11,020 nucleotides of DNA from JBDSEG01 sp039920165 (GTDB lineage: Bacteria; Pseudomonadota; Gammaproteobacteria; Burkholderiales; Burkholderiaceae_C), in the NCBI GenBank assembly GCA_039920165.1, contig JBDSEG010000084.1, positions 1 to 11,020 on the forward strand. Reading direction: 5' to 3'. This document shows, one piece after another, positions 1 to 6,140 of the stretch (positions within the stretch are counted from its first letter, which is position 1; every line of letters begins with the position of its first letter). The position numbers were made by a program, and so were the translations under genes. The notes under the pieces are model-generated. The model did no database searches, was not told the origin of the DNA, and saw only the letters and a list, made by a program, of their open reading frames with translations.

Positions 1-18
1 CATTATGTTCTCCGGAAG

Positions 19-720
19 TCAGTGGGCAGACAGGACAGTCTGGGCGAGCGAACCGAAGTCATCGACGACGAAGTCATAGTCCATGTTCGGGTTCGGGTCG
101 GGTGGACCGGCAGGGCCCCATTCCGACGGGCGCCGGACAAAGGCCGTCCGGAAACCAGCGTGGTTCGCCGCATTGAGGTCAAAGTTGTGGCAGGCAACCA
201 TCAGGATCTGCGCAGGCTCCAGACCCATCCAGCGCGCGGCGGTGGCATATGCCTCAGCGTGGGGCTTGTAGACGCCGATCATTTCGCAGGAGATGACAGC
301 GTCCCAGGTGATGCCGTTGCGGCGCGACACATCGACCACCAGCGAGGTGGGCAGCATCGTGAACGACACCACCGGCAGCGCCTTGCGCAGGGTGGCCAGC
401 GCGCCCGGAAAGTCGGGCCAGGTGTCGAGCGCATGCCAGCTGCGCCAGATCCGATCACGCTGGGCCTCGTTGAAGCCCTGCAACCCGAAGTGCGCGAGCG
501 TCTCGTCCAGTGTGCGGTGGTGCACCTCGTCCATGTTGAATGCCGGCTGGGTCTGGCCGACGATCCCCATCATTGAGCGCCGGCGCCAATCGTTGACCAC
601 CTCGTGCCAGTCGGGCGCGAGGTGATGGACCGCGCCGACGGCTGACATCGCTGCGACGAGTCCGCCGTGCCAGTCCAACACCGTGCCACCAGTGTCGAAG
701 GCCAGGGCCTTGATGTTCAT
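19..720 (-). CDS. HAD-superfamily hydrolase, haloacid dehalogenase type II group
   Basis: A 233-residue protein with the HAD motifs in order. Motif I is FDTGGTVLD with nucleophile Asp9; motif II is around SFT (119-121); motif III Lys152 lies in GVYKPHAEAY; motif IV is in the ACHNFDLNAA segment with Asp181. HAD phosphatases carry a second Asp two residues after the nucleophile. Here it is Gly11, which fits the dehalogenase branch (DxYGT-type motif I) better than phosphatases. The C-terminal segment with TAFVRRPSEWGP is also typical of proteins annotated haloacid dehalogenase type II. Such enzymes hydrolyse 2-haloacids through an aspartyl ester in the cytoplasm, but many family members have unknown substrates, so dehalogenation is not shown. 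The ATG at 720 is preceded by TGGAGATCAC, a good ribosome binding site, which supports this start. The gene is complete in the window. It may be the last gene of an operon whose upstream part was lost (see the fragment at 757-930). Confidence 0.85.
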   Translation of the reverse strand: MNIKALAFDTGGTVLDWHGGLVAAMSAVGAVHHLAPDWHEVVNDWRRRSMMGIVGQTQPAFNMDEVHHRTLDETLAHFGLQGFNEAQRDRIWRSWHALDTWPDFPGALATLRKALPVVSFTMLPTSLVVDVSRRNGITWDAVISCEMIGVYKPHAEAYATAARWMGLEPAQILMVACHNFDLNAANHAGFRTAFVRRPSEWGPAGPPDPNPNMDYDFVVDDFGSLAQTVLSAH

Positions 721-756
721 GTGATCTCCATTCGAGGTGAGGCCGACGCGGGGCGC

Positions 757-930
757 TTAAGAGCTGCCGGCCGGGTTGTACCAGTTGAAGTCGGCCGTTG
801 AAGCATACGACCGACGGCTGGCCTCATCGGCGACCATGCGCGCCATCGATGCGATGTTGGTGCTGTCTGCAGACATATCCTCGGTGCGGTTCGGCCCGGC
901 ATTTACGGGGGCCGGCAACTCTGGTTGCTG
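757..930 (-). pseudogene. C-terminal fragment of an unidentified gene
   Basis: On the minus strand a frame stays open into a TAA at 757-759, 36 bp before the HAD start. Its last residues include SADSTNIASMARMVADEAS and end in DFNWYNPAGSS. Codons in the last 40 positions are mostly G/C-ending, like the real genes nearby, which suggests genuine coding sequence. The frame continues upstream without a convincing start, and codon quality falls before it reaches the transposase remnant at 1050. An ATG at 876 would give only 39 residues and has no clear ribosome binding site. I read it as the 3' stub of a gene that once preceded the HAD gene and was truncated near the insertion-sequence scar. The family is not recognised. 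The right boundary given is approximate. Confidence 0.3.
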
Positions 931-1049
931 TACCCCAGGTTGACCTGCAGTCGGAGCGGACGAGCAGGGGTAGAGTGATGCGCATGAATCATCCGTGCGG
1001 CTACGCCCTTTCGACGGCCCATCCCCCGATTTCTTACCGTGCGGCCGCC

Positions 1050-1477
1050 GAGCCGGTCGCGCCGATCCTGATGTGCCTGTCCCAGCGGGCGTTCACCAAG
1101 GGCTCGATCGAGGATTTCGCTTCGGCTTCGCTGGCTGCGCCGGCCACGCTCGTCTCCGACGGCCTGGGATGCTTCAGCGCGGTTCGAGGCATGGGGGTCC
1201 GGCGCGAACAACACATCACCGGCGGCGGCGCAGCCAGCGTCAAGCATCCGTCGTTCCCGGCCGTCAACACGATCCTCGGCAACCTGAAGACCGCGCTGCC
1301 GGCACGTACCGCGCCTTCGCCTTCGTCAAATACGCGCATCGATACCTCGCGCAGGTGCAGTACCTGTTCAACCGCCGCTTCGATCTGTGCGCGATCGTGC
1401 AGCGGCTTGCCCGAGCGGCTTGCGCCACGCGTCCGTGCCAACTCGGGATGAATCGTGCGGCTGAATCATCTTGTTGA
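1050..1477 (+). pseudogene. IS1595/ISXO2-type transposase remnant, truncated and frameshifted
   Basis: Two consecutive plus-strand frames together read like the C-terminal part of an IS1595-family (ISXO2-like) transposase. The first, to about 1300, contains RAFTKGSIEDFA, a SDGLGCF motif holding one presumed catalytic Asp, HITGGGAASVKHP and VNTILGNLKTAL. The second, from about 1301 to the TGA at 1475-1477, contains GTYRAFAFVKYAHRYLA and YLFNRRFDLCAIVQRLARAA. A one-base deletion near 1299-1301, just after NLKTAL, would explain the change of frame. Family members are roughly 300 residues or more; only about 140 remain, so the N-terminal zinc-ribbon part and the first catalytic Asp are absent. 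No start codon, partner inverted repeats or target duplication could be identified. It is almost certainly inactive. It separates the HAD side from the sigma-factor operon. Confidence 0.8.
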
Positions 1478-1496
1478 TCAGGTGAACTCTTTGGTG

Positions 1497-1519
1497 CTGT
1501 ACTGTGCATACAGCTACAG
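1497..1519. promoter_or_regulatory. Dyad upstream of the sigma-factor gene (candidate operator)
   Basis: CTGTA and CTGT on the left pair with ACAG and TACAG on the right around a GCAT centre, with a single C (1514) unpaired. This gives nine complementary positions. The right side also contains the tandem TACAGC TACAGC. It ends about 40 bp before the sigma-factor GTG and 20 bp after the transposase stop. It could be a regulator binding site or part of the insertion-sequence end. It resembles a LexA box only superficially because the CTGT/ACAG spacing is wrong. Confidence 0.3.
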
Positions 1520-1559
1520 CGCCGCACGCGACCAAGCGCAGCGCGGGCGGGACGACTGA

Positions 1560-2195
1560 GTGGCATCGATTCCGCCCGCAGTAGCCTCGGCCGCCGCCGT
1601 GCCAGGCGCCATATCGGGCATCAGCGCGGACGCATTGATCTCGCTGCGTGCCGACATGCTTCGGTTTGCGCTACTTCAACTTCGCGATGCGGGGTCTGCT
1701 GAGGATCTGGTGCAGGAGTCGATCGAGGCCGCGCTGCGCCACGCTTCGAGCTTCGCGGGCCAATCCACACTGAAAACTTGGGTGTTCGCGATTCTTCGCA
1801 ACCGAATCATCGACCACCTGCGCACGGCCAAGCGCACCGTGCCGATGTCGAGCCTGATGGAAGACGGCGAGGACTGGGAGGAGAAGCTGGAGGCGCTGTT
1901 CAACGAGAAGGGCGGCTGGCGGGACAGCTCGCGTCCGGTCGCCTGGCCGAATCCGGAAGAGTCGATGCGAGCGCGCCAGTTCTGGGCCGTGTTCGAGACT
2001 TGCCTCGATCACCTTCCAAGCGCCACCGGGCGGGTGTTCATGATGCGCGAGTTTCTGGGGTTCGAGTCGAACGAGATTTGCCTGCAGCTGGGTATCTCGA
2101 CCAGCAATTGCCACGTCATCCTCCACCGCGCCCGGCTCAAGCTGAGAACCTGCATGGACAACGGTTGGGGTCGCCCTGGAGACGGAACATGTTGA
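1560..2195 (+). CDS. ECF-type RNA polymerase sigma factor
   Basis: A 211-residue sigma-70 family protein of the ECF type. Region 2 spans about residues 30-92: AEDLVQESIEAAL, then STLKTWVFAILRNRIIDHLR for core binding and -10 recognition. Region 4 spans about 141-200: FWAVFETCLDHLPSATGRVF, FLGFESNEICLQLGIS and NCHVILHRARLKLR, the -35-binding helix-turn-helix. The acidic linker with GEDWEEKLEALFNEKGGW and an RPVAWPNPEE motif is typical of a proteobacterial ECF group that is paired with a tiny zinc-finger anti-sigma factor. The GTG at 1560 lies directly after a TGA (1557-1559) closing a 25-codon frame from 1482, and there is no strong ribosome binding site. The true start could be later, for example the ATG for Met33, although that would cut into region 2. 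The product should direct RNA polymerase to stress-type promoters; its regulon is not visible here. The gene overlaps the anti-sigma gene by 7 bp. Confidence 0.9.
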   Translation: MASIPPAVASAAAVPGAISGISADALISLRADMLRFALLQLRDAGSAEDLVQESIEAALRHASSFAGQSTLKTWVFAILRNRIIDHLRTAKRTVPMSSLMEDGEDWEEKLEALFNEKGGWRDSSRPVAWPNPEESMRARQFWAVFETCLDHLPSATGRVFMMREFLGFESNEICLQLGISTSNCHVILHRARLKLRTCMDNGWGRPGDGTC

Positions 2196-2416
2196 ATTGC
2201 AAGGGGGTCGCCGAACTGTGTTCCGAGGAAATGGAACGGTCGCTGCGCCTTCGCGAGAAGATTGCACTGGGCGCGCATCTGTGGATGTGTTCGGGGTGCG
2301 CGAACTACCGCAGGCAGATGACGACACTGCGAGAGGTCGCACAGGCTTATGCGGCCGGACAGGCGATCATGGCGGATCCCGAAGACGTGCATCCACCGCG
2401 TCGTGACGGTGAGTGA
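2189..2416 (+). CDS. Zinc-finger anti-sigma factor
   Basis: A 75-residue protein consisting of little more than a zinc-binding anti-sigma domain. Cys4 or Cys11 plus His30, Cys34 and Cys37 (HLWMCSGC) form the N-terminal Cys followed by HxxxCxxC pattern of ZAS-type anti-sigma factors. The SLRLREKIALGAHLWMC stretch is characteristic of the small version paired with this ECF group. There is no transmembrane segment, so it should be a cytoplasmic protein that holds the sigma factor inactive until zinc or the thiols are disturbed. That role comes from the family and was not tested. ATGTTGA couples its start to the sigma stop (7-bp overlap), so the two are very probably co-translated in fixed ratio. 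A hairpin covers its stop codon. Confidence 0.85.
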   Translation: MLNCKGVAELCSEEMERSLRLREKIALGAHLWMCSGCANYRRQMTTLREVAQAYAAGQAIMADPEDVHPPRRDGE

Positions 2417-2439
2417 ACCCGCTTGCCGGGAGTTCACTC
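2411..2439 (+). terminator. Hairpin over the anti-sigma stop codon
   Basis: GAGTGAAC (2411-2418) is perfectly complementary to GTTCACTC (2432-2439), with a 13-nt loop that can extend the stem by two or more G-C pairs. The stem includes the anti-sigma TGA (2414-2416). No T-run follows, so it is either a weak or factor-dependent terminator or an RNA 3'-end stabiliser for the sigma/anti-sigma transcript. Confidence 0.4.
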
Positions 2440-2843
2440 CGGCGTCGGGCGTGCCGCCAGTGCTGATCGCATGTGACCGCGCCCCTGACCACCCCGCAAG
2501 GTTCTCGCCCGCACCTCTGCGCACCATGAACAGCCGGTAGAGCAACGCCACCACGATCACCGCCAGCCGCTCGAAACGAACTGCCGAACCTCGTCGATCC
2601 GGACGGCACGAGATAGGCCCTTGGATTTCCTCTGCAGAAGGTAGTGAATCAGATGTTCCGCCGCAAAGGGGTCGTCATCGCCAGCTTTCGATGCTGCCGC
2701 AGCAAAATGATGCGAGGCGGTGCAGTGAAAGCGCGGTGCCGCAGCTGCACGCCCGCTGGACAAGCGCCTGCCATGACCGGCGCGCGTGCGGCCGCTTGAC
2801 CGGATTGCCCGGGCGCGTGACTCTGCCGGGTCGCTGCGTCGGG
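2440..2843. other. Stretch of about 400 bp with no recognisable gene
   Basis: Neither strand gives a protein I can place. Minus-strand frames here are open but unconvincing. One reads through HLIHYLLQRKSKGLSRAVR and VRQFVSSGW just downstream of creA; another contains RLAVIVVALLYRLFMVRR. Their codon use is less G/C-biased at third positions than in the flanking genes. The stretch may be decayed sequence, possibly old insertion-sequence debris, but I cannot assign it. No strong terminator for creA was seen; CCCGG/CCGGG at 2808-2830 is only a weak 5-bp stem. Confidence 0.4.
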
Positions 2844-3332
2844 CTACTTCACCGGGATCGGCGTGGCCCGGTCGATCGTCACGGCCGTCACGCTGTTCTG
2901 CGGCGAGCCTTCGATGACGCGGTCGCTGTAGGTCAGGTAGATCAGCGCGTTGCGCTTGCGGTCGACCATGCGCACGACGTGCAGTTTCTTGAAGAGGATC
3001 GACAGGCGCACGTCGAAAACGTCTTCCTGCAGCGCAAGCGGCTTGGTGAACGACACCGGGCCCACCTGCCGGCAGGCGATGGATGCATCGGACTTGTCCT
3101 CGGCCAGTCCCACCGCGCCCTTGATGCCGCCGGTCTTGGCGCGCGAGACATAGCACGTCACGCCGTTCACTTTCGGGTCGTCGTAGGCGTCAACGACGAT
3201 CTTGTGATCCGGGCCGATGAGCTTGAAGACCGTGTCGACCTCGCCGATCGATTCGGCCCGCGCCGCGGATGCAGCCAGCATCAGCCCGCAGATCAGCAGC
3301 AGACCCGACAAAGGCCGGCGTACGGCGGGCAT
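2844..3332 (-). CDS. creA: CreA family periplasmic protein
   Basis: A 162-residue precursor with an N-terminal signal peptide: an RR-containing start, a hydrophobic core LLLICGLMLAAS, and an ARA cleavage site after residue 26. The mature part shows the CreA signature almost throughout: IGEVDTVFKLIGPDHKIVV, DDPKVNGVTCYVSRAKTGG, GLAEDKSDASIACRQVGP. Cys60 and Cys87 could form a disulfide in the periplasm. Length is close to the E. coli protein (about 157). CreA proteins are widespread in proteobacteria but their biochemical role is unknown; the name reflects linkage to the creABCD locus, which is not present here. The ATG at 3332 is chosen because it begins the signal peptide and follows the GST stop by one base; an ATG at 3347, overlapping the GST end, is an alternative. 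The tight spacing suggests co-transcription and possible translational coupling with the GST. Confidence 0.92.
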   Translation of the reverse strand: MPAVRRPLSGLLLICGLMLAASAARAESIGEVDTVFKLIGPDHKIVVDAYDDPKVNGVTCYVSRAKTGGIKGAVGLAEDKSDASIACRQVGPVSFTKPLALQEDVFDVRLSILFKKLHVVRMVDRKRNALIYLTYSDRVIEGSPQNSVTAVTIDRATPIPVK

Positions 3333-3333
3333 C

Positions 3334-4026
3334 TCAGTGGCGCGCATATTGGGTCGCCCCGAACAGCACTTCACGCGCCTTGTCATCGACCAGCGGTTTG
3401 CGCAGTCCGCCCAGCACCTCCACGCCGCGCTGCACCGCCGGGCGCGCGCCGACTTCGTCGAACCAGCCGCGCAGGTGCGGATAATCGTTCCAGTCGATGC
3501 CCTGGTTCTTCCACGAACGCAACCACGGGAAGATCGCGATATCGGCGATGGTGTACTGCGCGCCCGCGATATATTTGGTCTTGGCCAAGCGCCGGTCCAT
3601 CACGCCGTACAGGCGCCGCGCCTCGTTGGTATAGCGCTCGATCGCATAGTCGATCTTGCTCGGCGCATAGATGCGGAAGTGGTGTGCCTGACCGAGCATG
3701 GGTCCGACGCCGCCCATCTGGAACATCAGCCACTCGAGCGTCTCGAAGCGCCCGCGCACGTCGTCGGGCAGGAAGCGGCCGGTCTTGGAGGCGAGGTACA
3801 GCAGGATCGCGCCCGACTCGAACAGGGCAAGGCGTTGCCCGTCGGGCCCTTGCGGGTCGACCAGCGCCGGAATCTTGTTGTTCGGGCTGATGGCGAGGAA
3901 ATCCGGGTTGAATTGCTCACCAGCACCGATATCGACCGGAACTGCCTTGTACGGCAGGCCGCACTCTTCCAGCATGATGTGGACCTTGTGGCCATTGGGT
4001 GTGGCCCACGAATACACTTCGATCAT
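3334..4026 (-). CDS. yfcG: YfcG-type glutathione S-transferase / disulfide reductase
   Basis: A 230-residue two-domain glutathione transferase. The thioredoxin-fold N-terminal half carries ATPNGHKV, with Thr9 and Asn11 where YfcG-type (Nu-class) enzymes contact glutathione. It also has SPNNKIPALVDP with the conserved cis-proline (Pro54) and LFESGAILLYLA with the Glu71-Ser72 glutathione-binding pair. The helical C-terminal half has GPMLGQAHHF, YAIERYTNEARRLYGVMDRRL and YTIADIAIFPW, all family-typical. YfcG and YghU homologues show glutathione-dependent disulfide-bond reductase activity and poor classical transferase activity, so redox housekeeping in the cytoplasm is the likely role. It is about 15 residues longer than E. 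coli YfcG because of a C-terminal tail. The start is supported by GGGAG a few bases upstream. It is the first gene of a likely two-gene transcript with creA and is divergent from the unknown gene at 4089. Confidence 0.92.
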   Translation of the reverse strand: MIEVYSWATPNGHKVHIMLEECGLPYKAVPVDIGAGEQFNPDFLAISPNNKIPALVDPQGPDGQRLALFESGAILLYLASKTGRFLPDDVRGRFETLEWLMFQMGGVGPMLGQAHHFRIYAPSKIDYAIERYTNEARRLYGVMDRRLAKTKYIAGAQYTIADIAIFPWLRSWKNQGIDWNDYPHLRGWFDEVGARPAVQRGVEVLGGLRKPLVDDKAREVLFGATQYARH

Positions 4027-4043
4027 CTGCGGCTCCCGTGCAT

Positions 4044-4055
4044 GCCACGCGTGGC
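4044..4055. promoter_or_regulatory. Perfect 12-bp palindrome in a divergent promoter region
   Basis: GCCACGCGTGGC is fully self-complementary and sits in the 62-bp gap between the divergent GST and the unknown gene at 4089, where both promoters must lie. It begins 18 bp upstream of the GST start. It could be an operator for one or both genes, but in GC-rich DNA a short palindrome can also arise by chance. Confidence 0.3.
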
Positions 4056-4061
4056 GGCAGA

Positions 4062-4073
4062 CAACTCTAGTTG
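4062..4073. promoter_or_regulatory. Second short dyad in the same divergent region
   Basis: CAACT and AGTTG pair around a CT centre, 6 bp from the palindrome at 4044-4055. It lies 16-27 bp before the ATG at 4089, so it could overlap a -10 region or be a half of a compound operator. It also contains the TTG at 4071 that is an alternative start for the downstream gene. Confidence 0.25.
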
Positions 4074-4088
4074 ATTCAAGCCGCCCCC

Positions 4089-4835
4089 ATGCTGCAAGCC
4101 ATCAAGCGCATCTTTTCCCACACGGTCGGCGGCGGCCATGCCGATGTGGCCGCGTGGGCACGCCAGCAGGGCTATGGCTTCAAGCGCGCGCGCGAGGTGG
4201 ACGGTTTCGTGATCGACGGCGCCGCAAAAGGCCGGTCGTGGCGGCTCGAGTGGGGTCCGCCGCAGCGCGCCTATATCGAAGGCCACGAGCTGCGCCTGCG
4301 CATGGAGGTCGACCTCACCTCGGACATCCAGATGCTGGTGCTCGCGCTGCCGCTCATGGAGCAGCTCGAGCGCCAGACGTACGAACAGTTCGTCGAAAGC
4401 ACGCAGACCCAGATCGGAGAAACGACTCCCGAGGAGATGCGCTGGCTCGTGATGTTCGCCAAGGTCGAGCTGTCGACGCTGAAGAATATCAAGCCGCTGT
4501 TCGGCGCGGTCGCCAGCGTCCCGGCGGCCGGGCTCGCGTGGATCGAGGGCCCGCTCGCTCGGTGCCTCGAATCGGCCAGCATGGGTTTGCTGCGCGGGCA
4601 GCCGCCTTTTCTGCTGATGGCGATGCGCGGGCGCACCTACCTGCGCATGCAGCTCGCCGAGCCGCACGCCGCCAAGCTGGCGCAGGCGGTGCAATTGTTC
4701 GAGATCGGCGTCGAGCAGGCCGTGCTCGCGACCGCACGACACCGGCTGTCGAGCGTGACCGACTGGCCGACTAGCGCATCGACCGCCTGGCAGGACCTGC
4801 AGCCGCAGGGACTGGGCAACCGCGATCGGCGCTGA
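4089..4835 (+). CDS. Conserved-looking protein of unknown function
   Basis: A 248-residue protein that I cannot assign to a named family. The N-terminal third contains DVAAWARQQGYGFKRA, then GRSWRLEWGPPQRAYIEGHEL and LRLRMEVDLTSDIQMLVLAL, suggesting a mixed alpha/beta domain with a Trp-rich strand pair. The remainder looks mainly helical (EQLERQTYEQFVEST, PEEMRWLVMFAKVELSTL, HAAKLAQAVQLFEIGVEQ). There is no signal peptide and no clear transmembrane helix, so it is probably cytoplasmic. Codon use matches the neighbours, so it appears to be a resident gene. The ATG at 4089 is preferred; an in-frame TTG at 4071 would add six residues, and neither has a clear ribosome binding site. It is divergent from the GST/creA pair over 62 bp and convergent with the acyl-CoA dehydrogenase (30 bp between stops). 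I propose no function. Confidence 0.75.
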   Translation: MLQAIKRIFSHTVGGGHADVAAWARQQGYGFKRAREVDGFVIDGAAKGRSWRLEWGPPQRAYIEGHELRLRMEVDLTSDIQMLVLALPLMEQLERQTYEQFVESTQTQIGETTPEEMRWLVMFAKVELSTLKNIKPLFGAVASVPAAGLAWIEGPLARCLESASMGLLRGQPPFLLMAMRGRTYLRMQLAEPHAAKLAQAVQLFEIGVEQAVLATARHRLSSVTDWPTSASTAWQDLQPQGLGNRDRR

Positions 4836-4839
4836 ACCG

Positions 4840-4861
4840 GGCGGCCGATCAAAGAGCCGCC
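4840..4861. terminator. Candidate bidirectional terminator between convergent genes
   Basis: GGCGGC (4840-4845) and GCCGCC (4856-4861) form a six-pair G-C stem with a 10-nt loop, filling the 30-bp gap between the stop codons at 4835 and 4866. There is no T-run on either side, so termination strength is uncertain; the position between two converging genes is the main support. Confidence 0.4.
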
Positions 4862-4865
4862 ACCT

Positions 4866-6080
<1,215 letters not shown>

Positions 6081-6086
6081 CGCAGT

Positions 6087-6091
6087 CTCCT
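6087..6091 (-). promoter_or_regulatory. Ribosome binding site for the acyl-CoA dehydrogenase
   Basis: On the minus strand AGGAG lies six bases before the ATG at 6080. It fixes this start rather than the many upstream in-frame codons. Confidence 0.7.
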
Positions 6092-6126
6092 GGGTGTAAT
6101 GTTCGTCGCCGATTTCGATTGTCCAC

Positions 6127-6133
6127 AAAGGAG
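6127..6133 (+). promoter_or_regulatory. Ribosome binding site for the aldolase-fold gene
   Basis: AAAGGAG, seven bases before GTG 6141, is a near-consensus site. It decides the GTG start inside a frame that stays open far upstream through the antisense of the dehydrogenase. The gap between the divergent starts is 60 bp (6081-6140) and must contain both promoters; I see no clear -35/-10 pair. Confidence 0.75.
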
Positions 6134-6140
6134 ACGCCCC

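Noticed and set aside
1497..1519. LexA (SOS) box upstream of the sigma factor
   Set aside because: CTGT and ACAG are present, but not with the eight-base spacing of the enterobacterial consensus. I kept it only as an unnamed dyad.
2480..2575. Minus-strand RLAVIVVALLYRLFMVRR as the C-terminal end of an IS5-type transposase
   Set aside because: The hydrophobic run only vaguely resembles such ends; no catalytic motif or continuing frame supports it.
2720..2750. GTGCAG/CTGCAC inverted repeat as a creA terminator
   Set aside because: Six pairs with a 19-nt loop and no T-run is expected by chance in this composition, and it is nearly 100 bp past the stop.
2691..3890. A 399-codon plus-strand frame opposite creA and the GST
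   Set aside because: Its translation is Arg/Ala-rich and has no domains, while the minus-strand genes match known families over their full length.
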